From Labilibaculum sp. (GTDB taxonomy: Bacteria > Bacteroidota > Bacteroidia > Bacteroidales > Marinifilaceae): 64,000 bases of DNA. The notes beneath the pieces are model-generated. The model was given only the letters and a program-made list of their open reading frames with translations. It made no database searches and was not told where the DNA came from. Of this stretch, positions 43,371 through 52,547 are shown in pieces. Where the stretch lies: contig JAEINT010000007.1 of assembly GCA_016342745.1 (NCBI GenBank), positions 1 to 64,000 on the forward strand. Direction: 5' to 3'. How positions within the stretch are numbered: the stretch's first letter is position 1; each line of letters begins with the position of its first letter. Both the position numbers and the translations under genes were made by a program.

Positions 43371-44939
43371 ATGATTACCGAACTAGATATAGTGCTAAGT
43401 CCGAAAGATGCTTCGGACGAAAAATTTTACAAGCCAATTGTAGCGGATAAGTTAAATGTTAATGTCGCTGATATTTTCGGAATCAAGATTCTTCGAAAAT
43501 CCATAGACGCACGACAACGAAATGTTAAAATAAACCTGCGTTTTCAAGTTGCTTGCAATGAGGAGTTTGTTGTAGAGCAAGGAGATTCTTTCGAGTATGC
43601 TAATATTCTTGGGAAAAAGAAAGTGATTATTGTTGGTGCTGGCCCTGCAGGTTTGTTCGCAGCTCTTCGTCTAATTGAATTAGGCTATCAGCCAATCGTT
43701 TTGGAGAGAGGGAAAAGTGTTGAAGATCGCAAAAAAGATTTAGCAGAATTGCATAAAATTCGTAATGTAAATCCGGATTCGAATTATAGTTTTGGCGAAG
43801 GTGGTGCTGGAACATTTTCCGATGGGAAATTATACACTCGCGCTAAAAAGCGTGGTGATATTAAAAAGATATTAAAGGTCTTACATTTTCATGGAGCCCA
43901 AGATGATATTTTATTCGATGCTCATCCCCATATTGGAACAGATGTTTTACCGAAAGTGATTGTTCGAATTAGAGAAAATATTAAAAAAGCAGGAGGCGAA
44001 GTTCATTTTTCTACTAAAGTTGTAGATTACATTCTTGAAGGCGATAAAATTTCAGGAGTAATTACAGAGAGTGGGGAGCAGATTTCTGCCGAAGGTGTAA
44101 TTTTAGCAACCGGTCATTCAGCTCGTGATGTTTATCGTACATTAAAAAATCAAGGAGTTGAACTAGAGGCCAAGTCATTTGCGATGGGTGTTCGAATTGA
44201 GCATTCACAGGAATTAATTGATCAGATTCAGTATCGCAACCCAGATGGAAGAGGTAAATATTTACCTGCTGCAACCTATAGTTTTGTGCAACAGGTGCAA
44301 GAGCGAGGTGTTTATTCATTTTGCATGTGTCCTGGTGGCGTTATAGTTCCCGCTGCTACAGGAGCGAAGCAACAAGTGGTTAATGGCATGTCTTCTTCGA
44401 ATAGAAATACTGCTTTTGCAAATTCTGGAATGGCGGTTGAAATTCGTACTCAGGATTTGAAAGAATACAAGCAATATGGAGCATTGGCAGGATTGCATTT
44501 CCAGGAAGAATTAGAAGAAAAAGCTTTTGTTGAAGGTGGTGAAAATCTAACTGCACCAGCACAAAGAATGGAAGATTTTGTAAATGGTAAAATGAGTACT
44601 TCTTTGCCAAAAACATCATATCATCCGGGAATCGTTTCGTCGGCTATGCACATATGGCTGCCAGAATCTATTCGTATTCGTTTACAGGAAGGTTTTAAGG
44701 CTTTTGGTAAAAAATCAAGAGGTTTTCTAACTAATGAGGCCGTGATTTTAGGCGTAGAATCGAGAACTTCTTCTCCAGTTCGTATTCCACGAGAAAGAGA
44801 TACGTATCAGCATGTTCGAATTGCTGGCTTATTTCCATGTGGAGAAGGTGCTGGTTATGCCGGTGGAATTGTTTCTGCTGCAATGGATGGAGAACAATGT
44901 GCCGAAGCATTTGATCGTTTATTCACGGCAAATAATTAA
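43371..44939 (+). CDS. FAD-dependent dehydrogenase, COG2509 type
   Basis: The protein has 522 residues. An N-terminal small domain of about 80 residues (ITELDIVLSPKDASDEKFYK) is followed by the dinucleotide fold VIIVGAGPAGLFAALRLIEL (about 86-105) and NPDSNYSFGEGGAGTFSDGK. LFPCGEGAGYAGGIVSAAMD near the C-terminus is the FAD-contact segment. The family is widespread and of unknown substrate. The gene separates porT from the TrmH-type gene, which are near-neighbours in many Bacteroidota. It abuts the convergent RNA methyltransferase with no gap. Confidence 0.86.
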   Translation: MITELDIVLSPKDASDEKFYKPIVADKLNVNVADIFGIKILRKSIDARQRNVKINLRFQVACNEEFVVEQGDSFEYANILGKKKVIIVGAGPAGLFAALRLIELGYQPIVLERGKSVEDRKKDLAELHKIRNVNPDSNYSFGEGGAGTFSDGKLYTRAKKRGDIKKILKVLHFHGAQDDILFDAHPHIGTDVLPKVIVRIRENIKKAGGEVHFSTKVVDYILEGDKISGVITESGEQISAEGVILATGHSARDVYRTLKNQGVELEAKSFAMGVRIEHSQELIDQIQYRNPDGRGKYLPAATYSFVQQVQERGVYSFCMCPGGVIVPAATGAKQQVVNGMSSSNRNTAFANSGMAVEIRTQDLKEYKQYGALAGLHFQEELEEKAFVEGGENLTAPAQRMEDFVNGKMSTSLPKTSYHPGIVSSAMHIWLPESIRIRLQEGFKAFGKKSRGFLTNEAVILGVESRTSSPVRIPRERDTYQHVRIAGLFPCGEGAGYAGGIVSAAMDGEQCAEAFDRLFTANN

Positions 44940-45710
44940 TTAAAACTCTTTTCTTCTAAATTCAGAGCAAATAATTGAAGTTGCCACAGATACATTTAAA
45001 GATTCTGAGGCAGCTTCTCCGCAAGGAAAATCTGGGATGTATAGTTTATTTGTAACCAATTCCTGTATTTCAGGAGAAACACCTTTGCCTTCGTTTCCCA
45101 TAATGATAAAACCTTTGTTGGCAAGTTCACACTTGTAAATGATATCACCTTCCAGAAAGGTACCATAAATTGGGAAATCTGTGTTTTTATAATTCAATAT
45201 TAAATTTTTAAGCGGAGTATAGCATACTTTAACGCTTGAAATTGCTCCCATGGTGGCTTGAATAACTTTTGAATTGTATAGGTCAACAGTATCTGGCGAG
45301 CAGAAAATGTGTTTGATCCCGAACCAATCGGCTACACGAATAATTGTTCCTAAGTTTCCTGGATCTCTAACATCATCCAAAACAATCGATAAAGATTCTT
45401 GAACTAAGCTTTCGTCTATTTTTTGCGACGGCATCTTAAATACTCCAATTACAGATGATGGTGTTTTTAATGAGCTGATTTTTTTTATCTGAATAGAATC
45501 TGTTTCTATAATTTGATTTGCTTTCAGCGTAGTGGAGATCGTACTTTCCTGATGCCATTCTTTTGTGTGAATGAGATATTCAATTTCCGTTTTTGCTTCA
45601 ATTAAATCAGAAACTAATTTGTTTCCTTCGGCAACAAAAAGTTGATATTGATCTCTAAATTTTTTCTTTTGAAGACTACTGATTAGTTTGATTTGATTTT
45701 TGGAAAGCAC
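44940..45710 (-). CDS. TrmH/SpoU-family RNA methyltransferase
   Basis: The protein has 256 residues and starts with GTG. SPOUT enzymes 2'-O-methylate ribose in tRNA or rRNA with SAM in a knotted fold. The N-terminal substrate-binding part (QLFVAEGNKLVSDLIEA) and the SPOUT motifs DDVRDPGNLGTIIRVADWFG, GNEGKGVSPE and PDFPCGEAASESLNVSVATS are present. It could be RlmB-like, but the target RNA cannot be assigned. Confidence 0.92.
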   Translation of the reverse strand: MLSKNQIKLISSLQKKKFRDQYQLFVAEGNKLVSDLIEAKTEIEYLIHTKEWHQESTISTTLKANQIIETDSIQIKKISSLKTPSSVIGVFKMPSQKIDESLVQESLSIVLDDVRDPGNLGTIIRVADWFGIKHIFCSPDTVDLYNSKVIQATMGAISSVKVCYTPLKNLILNYKNTDFPIYGTFLEGDIIYKCELANKGFIIMGNEGKGVSPEIQELVTNKLYIPDFPCGEAASESLNVSVATSIICSEFRRKEF

Positions 45711-45820
45711 GGCTGTTATTTTGAAAAATTATCATTGAAAAAGGCAACTAATGCCAATAATATCTCATTGAAGTTAAGTATCTTTGTGGTATTTTAAACC
45801 GAATAATACTTTTATTATAC

Positions 45821-48211
45821 TTGAAATCTTACGAGAAATACAAAAGTAGTTATAATTTCCTTATTTTAATTTTTTTGTTGAGCTTGCTTGTAGGCTCAGG
45901 GGCATGCTCCACTACAAAGTATGTTGGCGAAGGCGAATACTTATTAAATAAGGTAATTGTAAAGTCAGATGATAAATCAATTGCGACAAGTGATTTGAAA
46001 CGAAATATAAAGCAAAAACCTAATTTGAAGATTTTAGGTATTTGGAGGTTTCATTTAGGTCTGTATAATTTATCAGGAAAGAATAAGAGTAAAGGTATTA
46101 ACAAGTGGTTGAGTCGAATAGGTGAAGAACCAGTTGTTTATGAAGATTTTCAAACAAAACGATCTTTAAAACAATTAGAGATATACCTGCAGAAAAGAGG
46201 TTATTACAATGCAGAGCTCCGCAATTCTGTTAGTTTCAAGAGAAAAAAAGCAAAGGTTTATTACTTTATAAATGCAAAAGAACCTTACCGATACAATAAG
46301 GTTTACCATGAAGTCGATGAACTTCCTCATAATTTCCTAAAGCCTTTTCAAAAGGAAGTGGAAATGTTAGATTCAACTTTAATTCGTCAATATATTTCTG
46401 CTGATAAAAGTAATTCCTACGTTCACTCAGGAAATAAAGTTGATTCGGATGTTTTAAATAAGGAACGAGTCCGAATTTCAAAGCTGCTTAAAAATCAAGG
46501 ATATTTTAATTTTTCTAGAGAGTACATTCATTTTATGATGGATAGTACCAATAAGGGAAATCAGATGGATATTTTTGTTGGCGTAAAAACTCCTGTTGAT
46601 AGCAATGCAACTAAAAAATTTAGAATAAATAAGGTTTCCATATTCACCGAATATGATCCCAAGTTAATGTTGATGAATGATGAGGAGTATATCAATTCAT
46701 TGGATACAATTCAACATGGTGGTGTCAACTTTATCTATAAAGATAAGTTGAAGATAAAGCCAAAAGTAATTTTATCATCTATTGTTGTTCGAGAAGGAGA
46801 ACTGTACAACCTAAAAGCTGTAGAGCAAACCTATAGCCGATTGCAAGCCTTAAATCAATACAAATTTGTAAATGTGAAATTTGAAAATGATTTAACGGCA
46901 AATGGAAGCGATATTGGTAACTTAAATTGTATTATTCACTTGACGCCTTTCGATCGTCAATCCTACTCTGTAGAGTTGGAGGGAACAAATTCATCTGGGA
47001 ATATTGGTTTTGCAGGGAATTTAAATTATCAACACAAAAATCTTTTTGGTGGTGCTGAAATTTTAGATGTGCAATTTTCAACCGCAAAAGAGACATTAAA
47101 GTCCAATCAACAAACCGATTTTAGCTCATCTGAATATGGTGTCGAAACTAGACTTAAAATCCCTAAATTTTTATTGCCCTTTTTTAGTGCTGAAAAGTTC
47201 AGGAAATCATATAATCCTAAAACTGTTTTATCCTTATCTTATAACTATCAAAGACGACCAGATTATACCAGAACAATTGCCGATGCAAGTTTTGGTTACG
47301 TATGGAGATCATCTAAAAAGTTAACGCATACTTTAAATTTAATAGAATTAAATTTTGTAGATGTGAAGAATTTGAGTTCTGATTTTTTGGGGTCTATTGA
47401 TAATTTATACATCCAAAATTCATTTACTGATCACGTAATTCCTACCAGTAGATATTCGATGATTTATAACGATCAGAATATTAATATTCCGGGAGATTAT
47501 AATTACGTTAGATTTAATTTCGAAACAGCCGGAAATTCTTTTAATGCCTTTAATCAATTAATAGGTAGATCTAAGCGAATCGATTATAATGATGATGGAA
47601 TAGAAGAAGGAAAGTATTATGACTTTTTAGGAATTCGTTATGCACAATACCTAAAAGCTGATATTGAATATCGATACAGTCACCATATTAATAAGGCCAA
47701 TACCATGGTCTATCGTGTCTTTTTAGGTGCCGGTTTACCGTATGGGAATTTGGATGTATTGCCTTTCGAGAAAAGTTATTTTTCAGGAGGAGCTAATGGC
47801 ATTAGAGCATGGCAGGTTCGATCTTTAGGGCCAGGATCATATTTCTCTGATGAGGCAACTTATCCAAATAATTCAGCCGATTTAAAAATTGAAGCCAATT
47901 TAGAATATCGCTTTAAACTCTTTTGGGCTTTGGAAGGAGCGTTGTTTGTTGATGCAGGAAATATTTGGGCGATTTCCAAAAAAGATGATCGTGAAGGTGC
48001 TGCGTTTAAATTTAATGACTTTTACAAGGAAATTGCATTGGGTACAGGTTTTGGTACTCGTGTCGATTTAAATTTTATTCTATTTCGTATCGATTTGGGA
48101 TTGAAGTTAAGAGACCCGGCTTTAGGTTCTGGAGATGGGTGGATTATTGCCCATCGTCCGTTTAAATTTAGTCAGTTAACCTTTAATATCGGAATTGGAT
48201 ATCCATTTTAA
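45821..48211 (+). CDS. tamL: TamL-type Omp85 lipoprotein
   Basis: The protein has 796 residues and belongs to the Omp85 family. A TTG start leads to a lipoprotein signal with lipobox GSGAC (about residue 29) and then STTKYVGEGEYLLNKVIVKS, the typical TamL opening. Periplasmic POTRA repeats cover about 30-400, and the barrel follows. The L6 region shows GGANGIRAWQVRSLGPG in place of the VRGF of BamA, as I recall for TamL. In Bacteroidota TamL replaces TamA as partner of TamB in outer-membrane assembly or lipid transport. A TATCTTTG -7 match lies about 40 bases upstream. Confidence 0.85.
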   Translation: MKSYEKYKSSYNFLILIFLLSLLVGSGACSTTKYVGEGEYLLNKVIVKSDDKSIATSDLKRNIKQKPNLKILGIWRFHLGLYNLSGKNKSKGINKWLSRIGEEPVVYEDFQTKRSLKQLEIYLQKRGYYNAELRNSVSFKRKKAKVYYFINAKEPYRYNKVYHEVDELPHNFLKPFQKEVEMLDSTLIRQYISADKSNSYVHSGNKVDSDVLNKERVRISKLLKNQGYFNFSREYIHFMMDSTNKGNQMDIFVGVKTPVDSNATKKFRINKVSIFTEYDPKLMLMNDEEYINSLDTIQHGGVNFIYKDKLKIKPKVILSSIVVREGELYNLKAVEQTYSRLQALNQYKFVNVKFENDLTANGSDIGNLNCIIHLTPFDRQSYSVELEGTNSSGNIGFAGNLNYQHKNLFGGAEILDVQFSTAKETLKSNQQTDFSSSEYGVETRLKIPKFLLPFFSAEKFRKSYNPKTVLSLSYNYQRRPDYTRTIADASFGYVWRSSKKLTHTLNLIELNFVDVKNLSSDFLGSIDNLYIQNSFTDHVIPTSRYSMIYNDQNINIPGDYNYVRFNFETAGNSFNAFNQLIGRSKRIDYNDDGIEEGKYYDFLGIRYAQYLKADIEYRYSHHINKANTMVYRVFLGAGLPYGNLDVLPFEKSYFSGGANGIRAWQVRSLGPGSYFSDEATYPNNSADLKIEANLEYRFKLFWALEGALFVDAGNIWAISKKDDREGAAFKFNDFYKEIALGTGFGTRVDLNFILFRIDLGLKLRDPALGSGDGWIIAHRPFKFSQLTFNIGIGYPF

Positions 48212-48341
48212 TATTGCATTCGTTTGCGTAATTTTCTTATATCCAAAACAGTGCAAAACTTATAATTTCTTTTTAACTTCGTGCTCAAATTGACTTGCCA
48301 AGCCAAATATATTTAGAACTATCCGATAAAATTATATTATT

Positions 48342-49418
48342 ATGAAACGAGTATTAGATGTTGTTAAGCCAGGTGTGGTAACTGGTGATGATGTACAAAA
48401 ATTATTTCAAGTTGCTAAAGAAGAAGGATTTGCAATTCCTGCAGTAAATGTTGTTGGAACGAACTCAATTAATGCTGCTCTAGAAGCTGCACGTGAGGTT
48501 AATTCTCCAATCATTATTCAGTTTTCAAATGGTGGTGCTTCTTTTTTCGCAGGTAAAGGTATTGCTGCAGAAGGACAAAATGCTGCTATTATTGGTGCTG
48601 TTGCTGGTGCAAAATATGTTCATGCTGTTGCTGAGCATTATGGTATTCCAGTAATCATGCATACTGATCATGCTGCTAAGAAACTATTACCTTGGATCGA
48701 CGGTTTGTTGACTGCTGGTGAAGAATTTTTCGCACAAACAGGAAAGTCATTGTTTAGTTCTCATATGTTAGATTTATCAGAAGAGCCTTTGGAAGAAAAC
48801 ATTGGTACTTGTGCTAAATACCTAGAGCGTATGGACAAAATTGGTATGACTATTGAAATTGAATTAGGTTGTACTGGTGGAGAAGAAGATGGTGTTGATA
48901 ATACTGATATGGATAACTCTTTATTGTATACTCAACCAGAAGATGTTGCTTTAGCTTACGAAACTTTGTTAAAAGTATCTTCTCGTTTTACAATTGCAGC
49001 TTCTTTCGGTAATGTGCATGGTGTGTACAAGCCAGGTAATGTTGTATTGACTCCAAAAATCTTATTAAACTCTCAATCATTTATTTCTGAGAAATATGGT
49101 GTTGAGAAAAATACAGTTGATTTTGTATTCCATGGTGGATCAGGTTCAAGTGTTGATGAGATTCGCGAAGCGATTTCTTATGGTGTTGTTAAAATGAACA
49201 TCGATACAGATACACAGTGGGCATGTTGGGATGGTATTCGTACGTTTGAAGCTAAAAATCACGATTACCTTCAAGGACAAATTGGAAATCCTGATGGTGA
49301 TGATAAGCCAAATAAGAAATTTTACGATCCTCGTGTATGGTTACGTGCAGGTGAGGTTTCAATGAAAGATCGTTTGGTACAAGCTTTCGAAGATTTGAAT
49401 GGTGTAGGTAGAAACTAA
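48342..49418 (+). CDS. fbaA: Class II fructose-bisphosphate aldolase
   Basis: The protein is a 358-residue zinc-dependent aldolase of glycolysis and gluconeogenesis, with the usual E. coli-type length. Zinc and catalytic segments are visible: IVMHTDHAAK-like VIMHTDHAAKKL (about 105-116, His-Asp-His), EIELGCTGGEEDGVDN, SFGNVHGVYKPGNV, and DFVFHGGSGSS. The gene stands alone and ends at a terminator. Confidence 0.97.
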   Translation: MKRVLDVVKPGVVTGDDVQKLFQVAKEEGFAIPAVNVVGTNSINAALEAAREVNSPIIIQFSNGGASFFAGKGIAAEGQNAAIIGAVAGAKYVHAVAEHYGIPVIMHTDHAAKKLLPWIDGLLTAGEEFFAQTGKSLFSSHMLDLSEEPLEENIGTCAKYLERMDKIGMTIEIELGCTGGEEDGVDNTDMDNSLLYTQPEDVALAYETLLKVSSRFTIAASFGNVHGVYKPGNVVLTPKILLNSQSFISEKYGVEKNTVDFVFHGGSGSSVDEIREAISYGVVKMNIDTDTQWACWDGIRTFEAKNHDYLQGQIGNPDGDDKPNKKFYDPRVWLRAGEVSMKDRLVQAFEDLNGVGRN

Positions 49419-49440
49419 TCTAACCTTCATTTGATATATA

Positions 49441-49468
49441 GAAACCCGGAATCACTTCCGGGTTTTTT
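49441..49468 (+). terminator. Intrinsic terminator after fbaA
   Basis: AAACCCGGAA pairs with TTCCGGGTTT across a 4-nt loop and is followed by T residues. Confidence 0.92.
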
Positions 49469-49573
49469 CATTTAGAATAATTACAAAACCTAAAACGTTG
49501 TTTTGATATTGAGCGTAAATTTAGCAAATTTGAATTTCCCAATCTAAAAATGACATTAACCCAATAACCAAGC

Positions 49574-50941
49574 ATGAGTAAAAATTCTCTTTCCAGTCGC
49601 GATGTGTTTTCAAGTAAATTTGGTGTAATTGCGGCTGCAGCTGGATCTGCGGTTGGTTTGGGTAATATCTGGAAATTCCCGTACATAACTGGAGTTTATG
49701 GTGGTGGTGCTTTTTTGTTTGTTTATTTGGGGTTTATATTACTTATTGGGCTGCCAATAATGTTGTCGGAGTTTACAATCGGTCGAAAATCAAAAAGTAA
49801 CGCTTTTGGTGCATTTAAAAAATTAGCTCCGGGATCTCCATGGAAGTTTGTTGGCATGCTTGGTGTAGCAGCTGCATTTATGATTTTGGCTTTTTATGGC
49901 GTAGTTGCAGGTTGGAGTATTGATTATGTGGTAAAAGCTCTGTCAGATAGTTTTGCCTCTAAAAGTCCAGGTGAATTAGAGACAATGTTTTTTGATTTTA
50001 CTGAATTGCCTGTAACGCCAATTCTTTATCAGTTAATTTTCATGGTGCTAACAATGGGGATTGTTATAATAGGAGTTAAGGATGGAATTGAGAAATATGC
50101 AAAATTTTTAATGCCATTACTTGTAGTTATAATTATTGTATTGGGAATAAGGGCAGTGACTTTGGAAGGTGCTTCAGAAGGATTGAAATTTTTATTTTAT
50201 CCTGATTTTTCAAAGTTAACAGCAGAAGGAATATTGAGTGCCTTGGGGCATGCTTTCTTTTCTTTAAGCTTGGGAATGGGAACTTTGATAACCTATGGTT
50301 CTTATATTAATGATACCAATAACTTAACAAAAACAGCTGTTCAGGTTACGCTTGCTGATACCCTAATTGCCATACTAGCGGGAGTTGCTATCTTCCCTGC
50401 AGTTTTTGCTTTTGGAATTGAGCCCGACAAAGGAGCTGGATTAGTATTTATTACATTGCCAAATGTGTTTCAGCAAATGCCTGGAGGTTATTTCTTTTCC
50501 ATATTATTCTTTTTGCTTTTAACTGTGGCTGCACTAACGTCGTCTATTTCTATTCTTGAAGTTGTAGTGGCATATTTTAGAGAAGAGTTAAACCTGAAAA
50601 GAAAAATGTCAACAGTATTAGCTACTATTCTTATCGCCATTGTGGGAGTTTTTTGCTCCTTATCAATGGGAGTGTTGAAAGAGTACACTGCTTTTGGGTT
50701 AAACTTCTTTGATTTACTAGATTGGATTTCGGCTAATTTGCTGCTGCCACTGGGAGGTTTGTTTATATCTCTTTTTGTAGGTTGGTACTTGGGAAGAAAG
50801 AAAATTGAAGAGGAGTTGGCAAAAGGTGCAGGGGTAGTGAGTTGGTTGTTGAGTGTTTTTATTTTTTTAGTGAAGTTTATAGCGCCGGGTGCAATTGCAA
50901 TTGTGTTCCTTCATGGGCTAGGCGTTTTTAATTTTGGATAA
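49574..50941 (+). CDS. Sodium-dependent transporter, NSS (SNF) family
   Basis: The protein has 455 residues and 11-12 predicted membrane helices in the LeuT fold. The first helix carries the NSS signature GVIAAAAGSAVGLGNIWKFP (about 18-37), with the Na+ and substrate-binding residues, and GLPIMLSEFTIGRKSKS follows. Later helices include SLGMGTLITYGSYI. The substrate is probably an amino acid or amine, but this cannot be fixed by sequence. It is monocistronic. Confidence 0.93.
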   Translation: MSKNSLSSRDVFSSKFGVIAAAAGSAVGLGNIWKFPYITGVYGGGAFLFVYLGFILLIGLPIMLSEFTIGRKSKSNAFGAFKKLAPGSPWKFVGMLGVAAAFMILAFYGVVAGWSIDYVVKALSDSFASKSPGELETMFFDFTELPVTPILYQLIFMVLTMGIVIIGVKDGIEKYAKFLMPLLVVIIIVLGIRAVTLEGASEGLKFLFYPDFSKLTAEGILSALGHAFFSLSLGMGTLITYGSYINDTNNLTKTAVQVTLADTLIAILAGVAIFPAVFAFGIEPDKGAGLVFITLPNVFQQMPGGYFFSILFFLLLTVAALTSSISILEVVVAYFREELNLKRKMSTVLATILIAIVGVFCSLSMGVLKEYTAFGLNFFDLLDWISANLLLPLGGLFISLFVGWYLGRKKIEEELAKGAGVVSWLLSVFIFLVKFIAPGAIAIVFLHGLGVFNFG

Positions 50942-51004
50942 TAGACATAAAATTGAGATATTGTTAAGTGTAAATTTTGTTTAGATATACATTTAACAGT
51001 TAAA

Positions 51005-52096
51005 ATGAAGATTCAATTCCTACTAAAAGAGTATTTTACTTATTCGGCTTCCGAAAAGAAAGGAATATTTATATTATTGATTCTGATATTACTCTTCTTT
51101 TTCTTGCCTTTTTTATTTCAAGTAAAAACGAATAATACTTCTACTCAAGATAAGATTAAACAAGAAGAATTGAGTCGTCTTCTCTCAGACATTGTATCGA
51201 AGACAGAAGTTGAGAAGCCAAAAATAGATAAGTCTAAGTTATTCCGTTTCGATCCGAATAAGGTGAGTCATTCACAATTGTGTAAGCTGGGATTTACCGA
51301 TTATCAGTCTAAAAACATAATCAAGTATAGAAGTAAGGGAGGTGTTTTTAGAAATAAGAAAGATTTACTACGTATTTATGGTATCTCTTCAAAAGATCTT
51401 TCTTCGTTTGATTCCTTTATTGATTTCCCTAAGGCAAGAAAGAGTAGTAAGAGAATAGTTTCTGAACCCAAAAAGATTCTTTTTTCATTTAATCCTAATT
51501 TGATTAGTGAGAATGACTGGAAGCGCTTGGGGGTATCTTCCCGTATTGCTAAAAGAATAAAAAAATATTTAGCTAGCGGCGCTAGTTTTAAATCAGCTTC
51601 AGATATAGGCAAAATATACGGGTTTGATACTTTATTGCTCAAGGATCTCTATCCATATGTCTGCATTGACAATGAGTTGTCAATGAAAAAGAAAGAGCTA
51701 TTGGTTGATTTAAATAAAGTAGATTCTATTGGGTTGAAGCAATTGCCAGGGATCGGTGCTGTTTTGTCTAGGCGAATCTTAAAGTATCGGGATCTATTAG
51801 GTGGTTTCTCTTCTAAGGAGCAACTAATAGAAGTGTATGGGATCTCAAAACAGAACTTTGATCCTATTTCTGACAAACTTATTGTTGATTCTACTTTGGT
51901 TCAGAAATTGGGAATCAATTCTATAAAGCCTGAGGATTTAAGAAAACACCCTTATATTGACTATCGAATGGCAAAAGATATTATCAGATATAGAGAACGA
52001 AAAGGATCGTTTTCTTCTTTGAAAAAATTGACAGAATATCGATTAATATCCGATTCTACATTTGTCAAATTACGTCCATATTTAAATTTAAATTAG
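51005..52096 (+). CDS. Membrane-anchored protein with four tandem HhH repeats (ComEA-like)
   Basis: The protein has 363 residues. A membrane anchor (about 20-40) precedes four roughly 60-residue repeats at about 80-139, 160-219, 234-293 and 301-360. Each contains a helix-hairpin-helix pattern such as LKQLPGIGAVLSRRILKYRD, with a following GGF or similar and a (R/E)VYGIS-type turn. ComEA in competence has a single HhH pair that binds DNA; here there are four. The topology puts the repeats in the periplasm. It may act with the ComEC protein at 5209, which lies far away. Confidence 0.8.
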   Translation: MKIQFLLKEYFTYSASEKKGIFILLILILLFFFLPFLFQVKTNNTSTQDKIKQEELSRLLSDIVSKTEVEKPKIDKSKLFRFDPNKVSHSQLCKLGFTDYQSKNIIKYRSKGGVFRNKKDLLRIYGISSKDLSSFDSFIDFPKARKSSKRIVSEPKKILFSFNPNLISENDWKRLGVSSRIAKRIKKYLASGASFKSASDIGKIYGFDTLLLKDLYPYVCIDNELSMKKKELLVDLNKVDSIGLKQLPGIGAVLSRRILKYRDLLGGFSSKEQLIEVYGISKQNFDPISDKLIVDSTLVQKLGINSIKPEDLRKHPYIDYRMAKDIIRYRERKGSFSSLKKLTEYRLISDSTFVKLRPYLNLN

Positions 52097-52110
52097 AAAG
52101 TTCGTTATTT

Positions 52111-52142
52111 ATTGAGAAAGAATAGGTTATTTTCTACCTTTG
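52111..52142 (+). promoter_or_regulatory. Promoter for rpsU-xerC-hpf
   Basis: ATTG (52111-52114), 20 bases, then TACCTTTG (52135-52142): close to TTTG-N19-TAnnTTTG. It lies about 135 bases before the rpsU start, giving a long leader. Confidence 0.6.
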
Positions 52143-52277
52143 TACGCCCGCAAAAAGAACTTATTTCTTATTTTTAAGGAAATGTTCATAGTTTTATTCA
52201 AATATATTTGAATTATAATGAATGAATTAATAAATTTGCGGCTCAGTAAGAAAAATTAAAATTTAAAGGAGAAAATT

Positions 52278-52469
52278 ATGATTGTTATTCCGATGAAAGA
52301 AGGCGAAAATATTGAAAGAGCCTTGAAGAAATTCAAAAGAAAATTCGAGAAGACTGGAGTAATCAAAGAACTAAGAGGAAGACAGGTTTATAAGAAGCCA
52401 TCTATCAAAAGAAGAGAAGAGAAATTGCATGCAATTTATGTTCAGCAAATGCAGCAAGCTGAAGATTGA
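52278..52469 (+). CDS. rpsU: 30S ribosomal protein S21
   Basis: The protein has 63 residues and the S21 pattern VIPMKEGENIERALKKFKRK at the N-terminus with a basic C-terminal half (SIKRREEKLHAIYVQQ). S21 helps recognise mRNA at the anti-Shine-Dalgarno end of 16S rRNA. An unusually clear AAAGGAG lies just before the ATG; most Bacteroidota genes in this window lack one. xerC follows. Confidence 0.95.
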   Translation: MIVIPMKEGENIERALKKFKRKFEKTGVIKELRGRQVYKKPSIKRREEKLHAIYVQQMQQAED

Positions 52470-52547
52470 TTTCTTGTAAATTAAAATTCCTTGATATCTT
52501 AATTTTTTGTATCTTGGATTATCCTGTTGGATAAATATCCTGGATGT

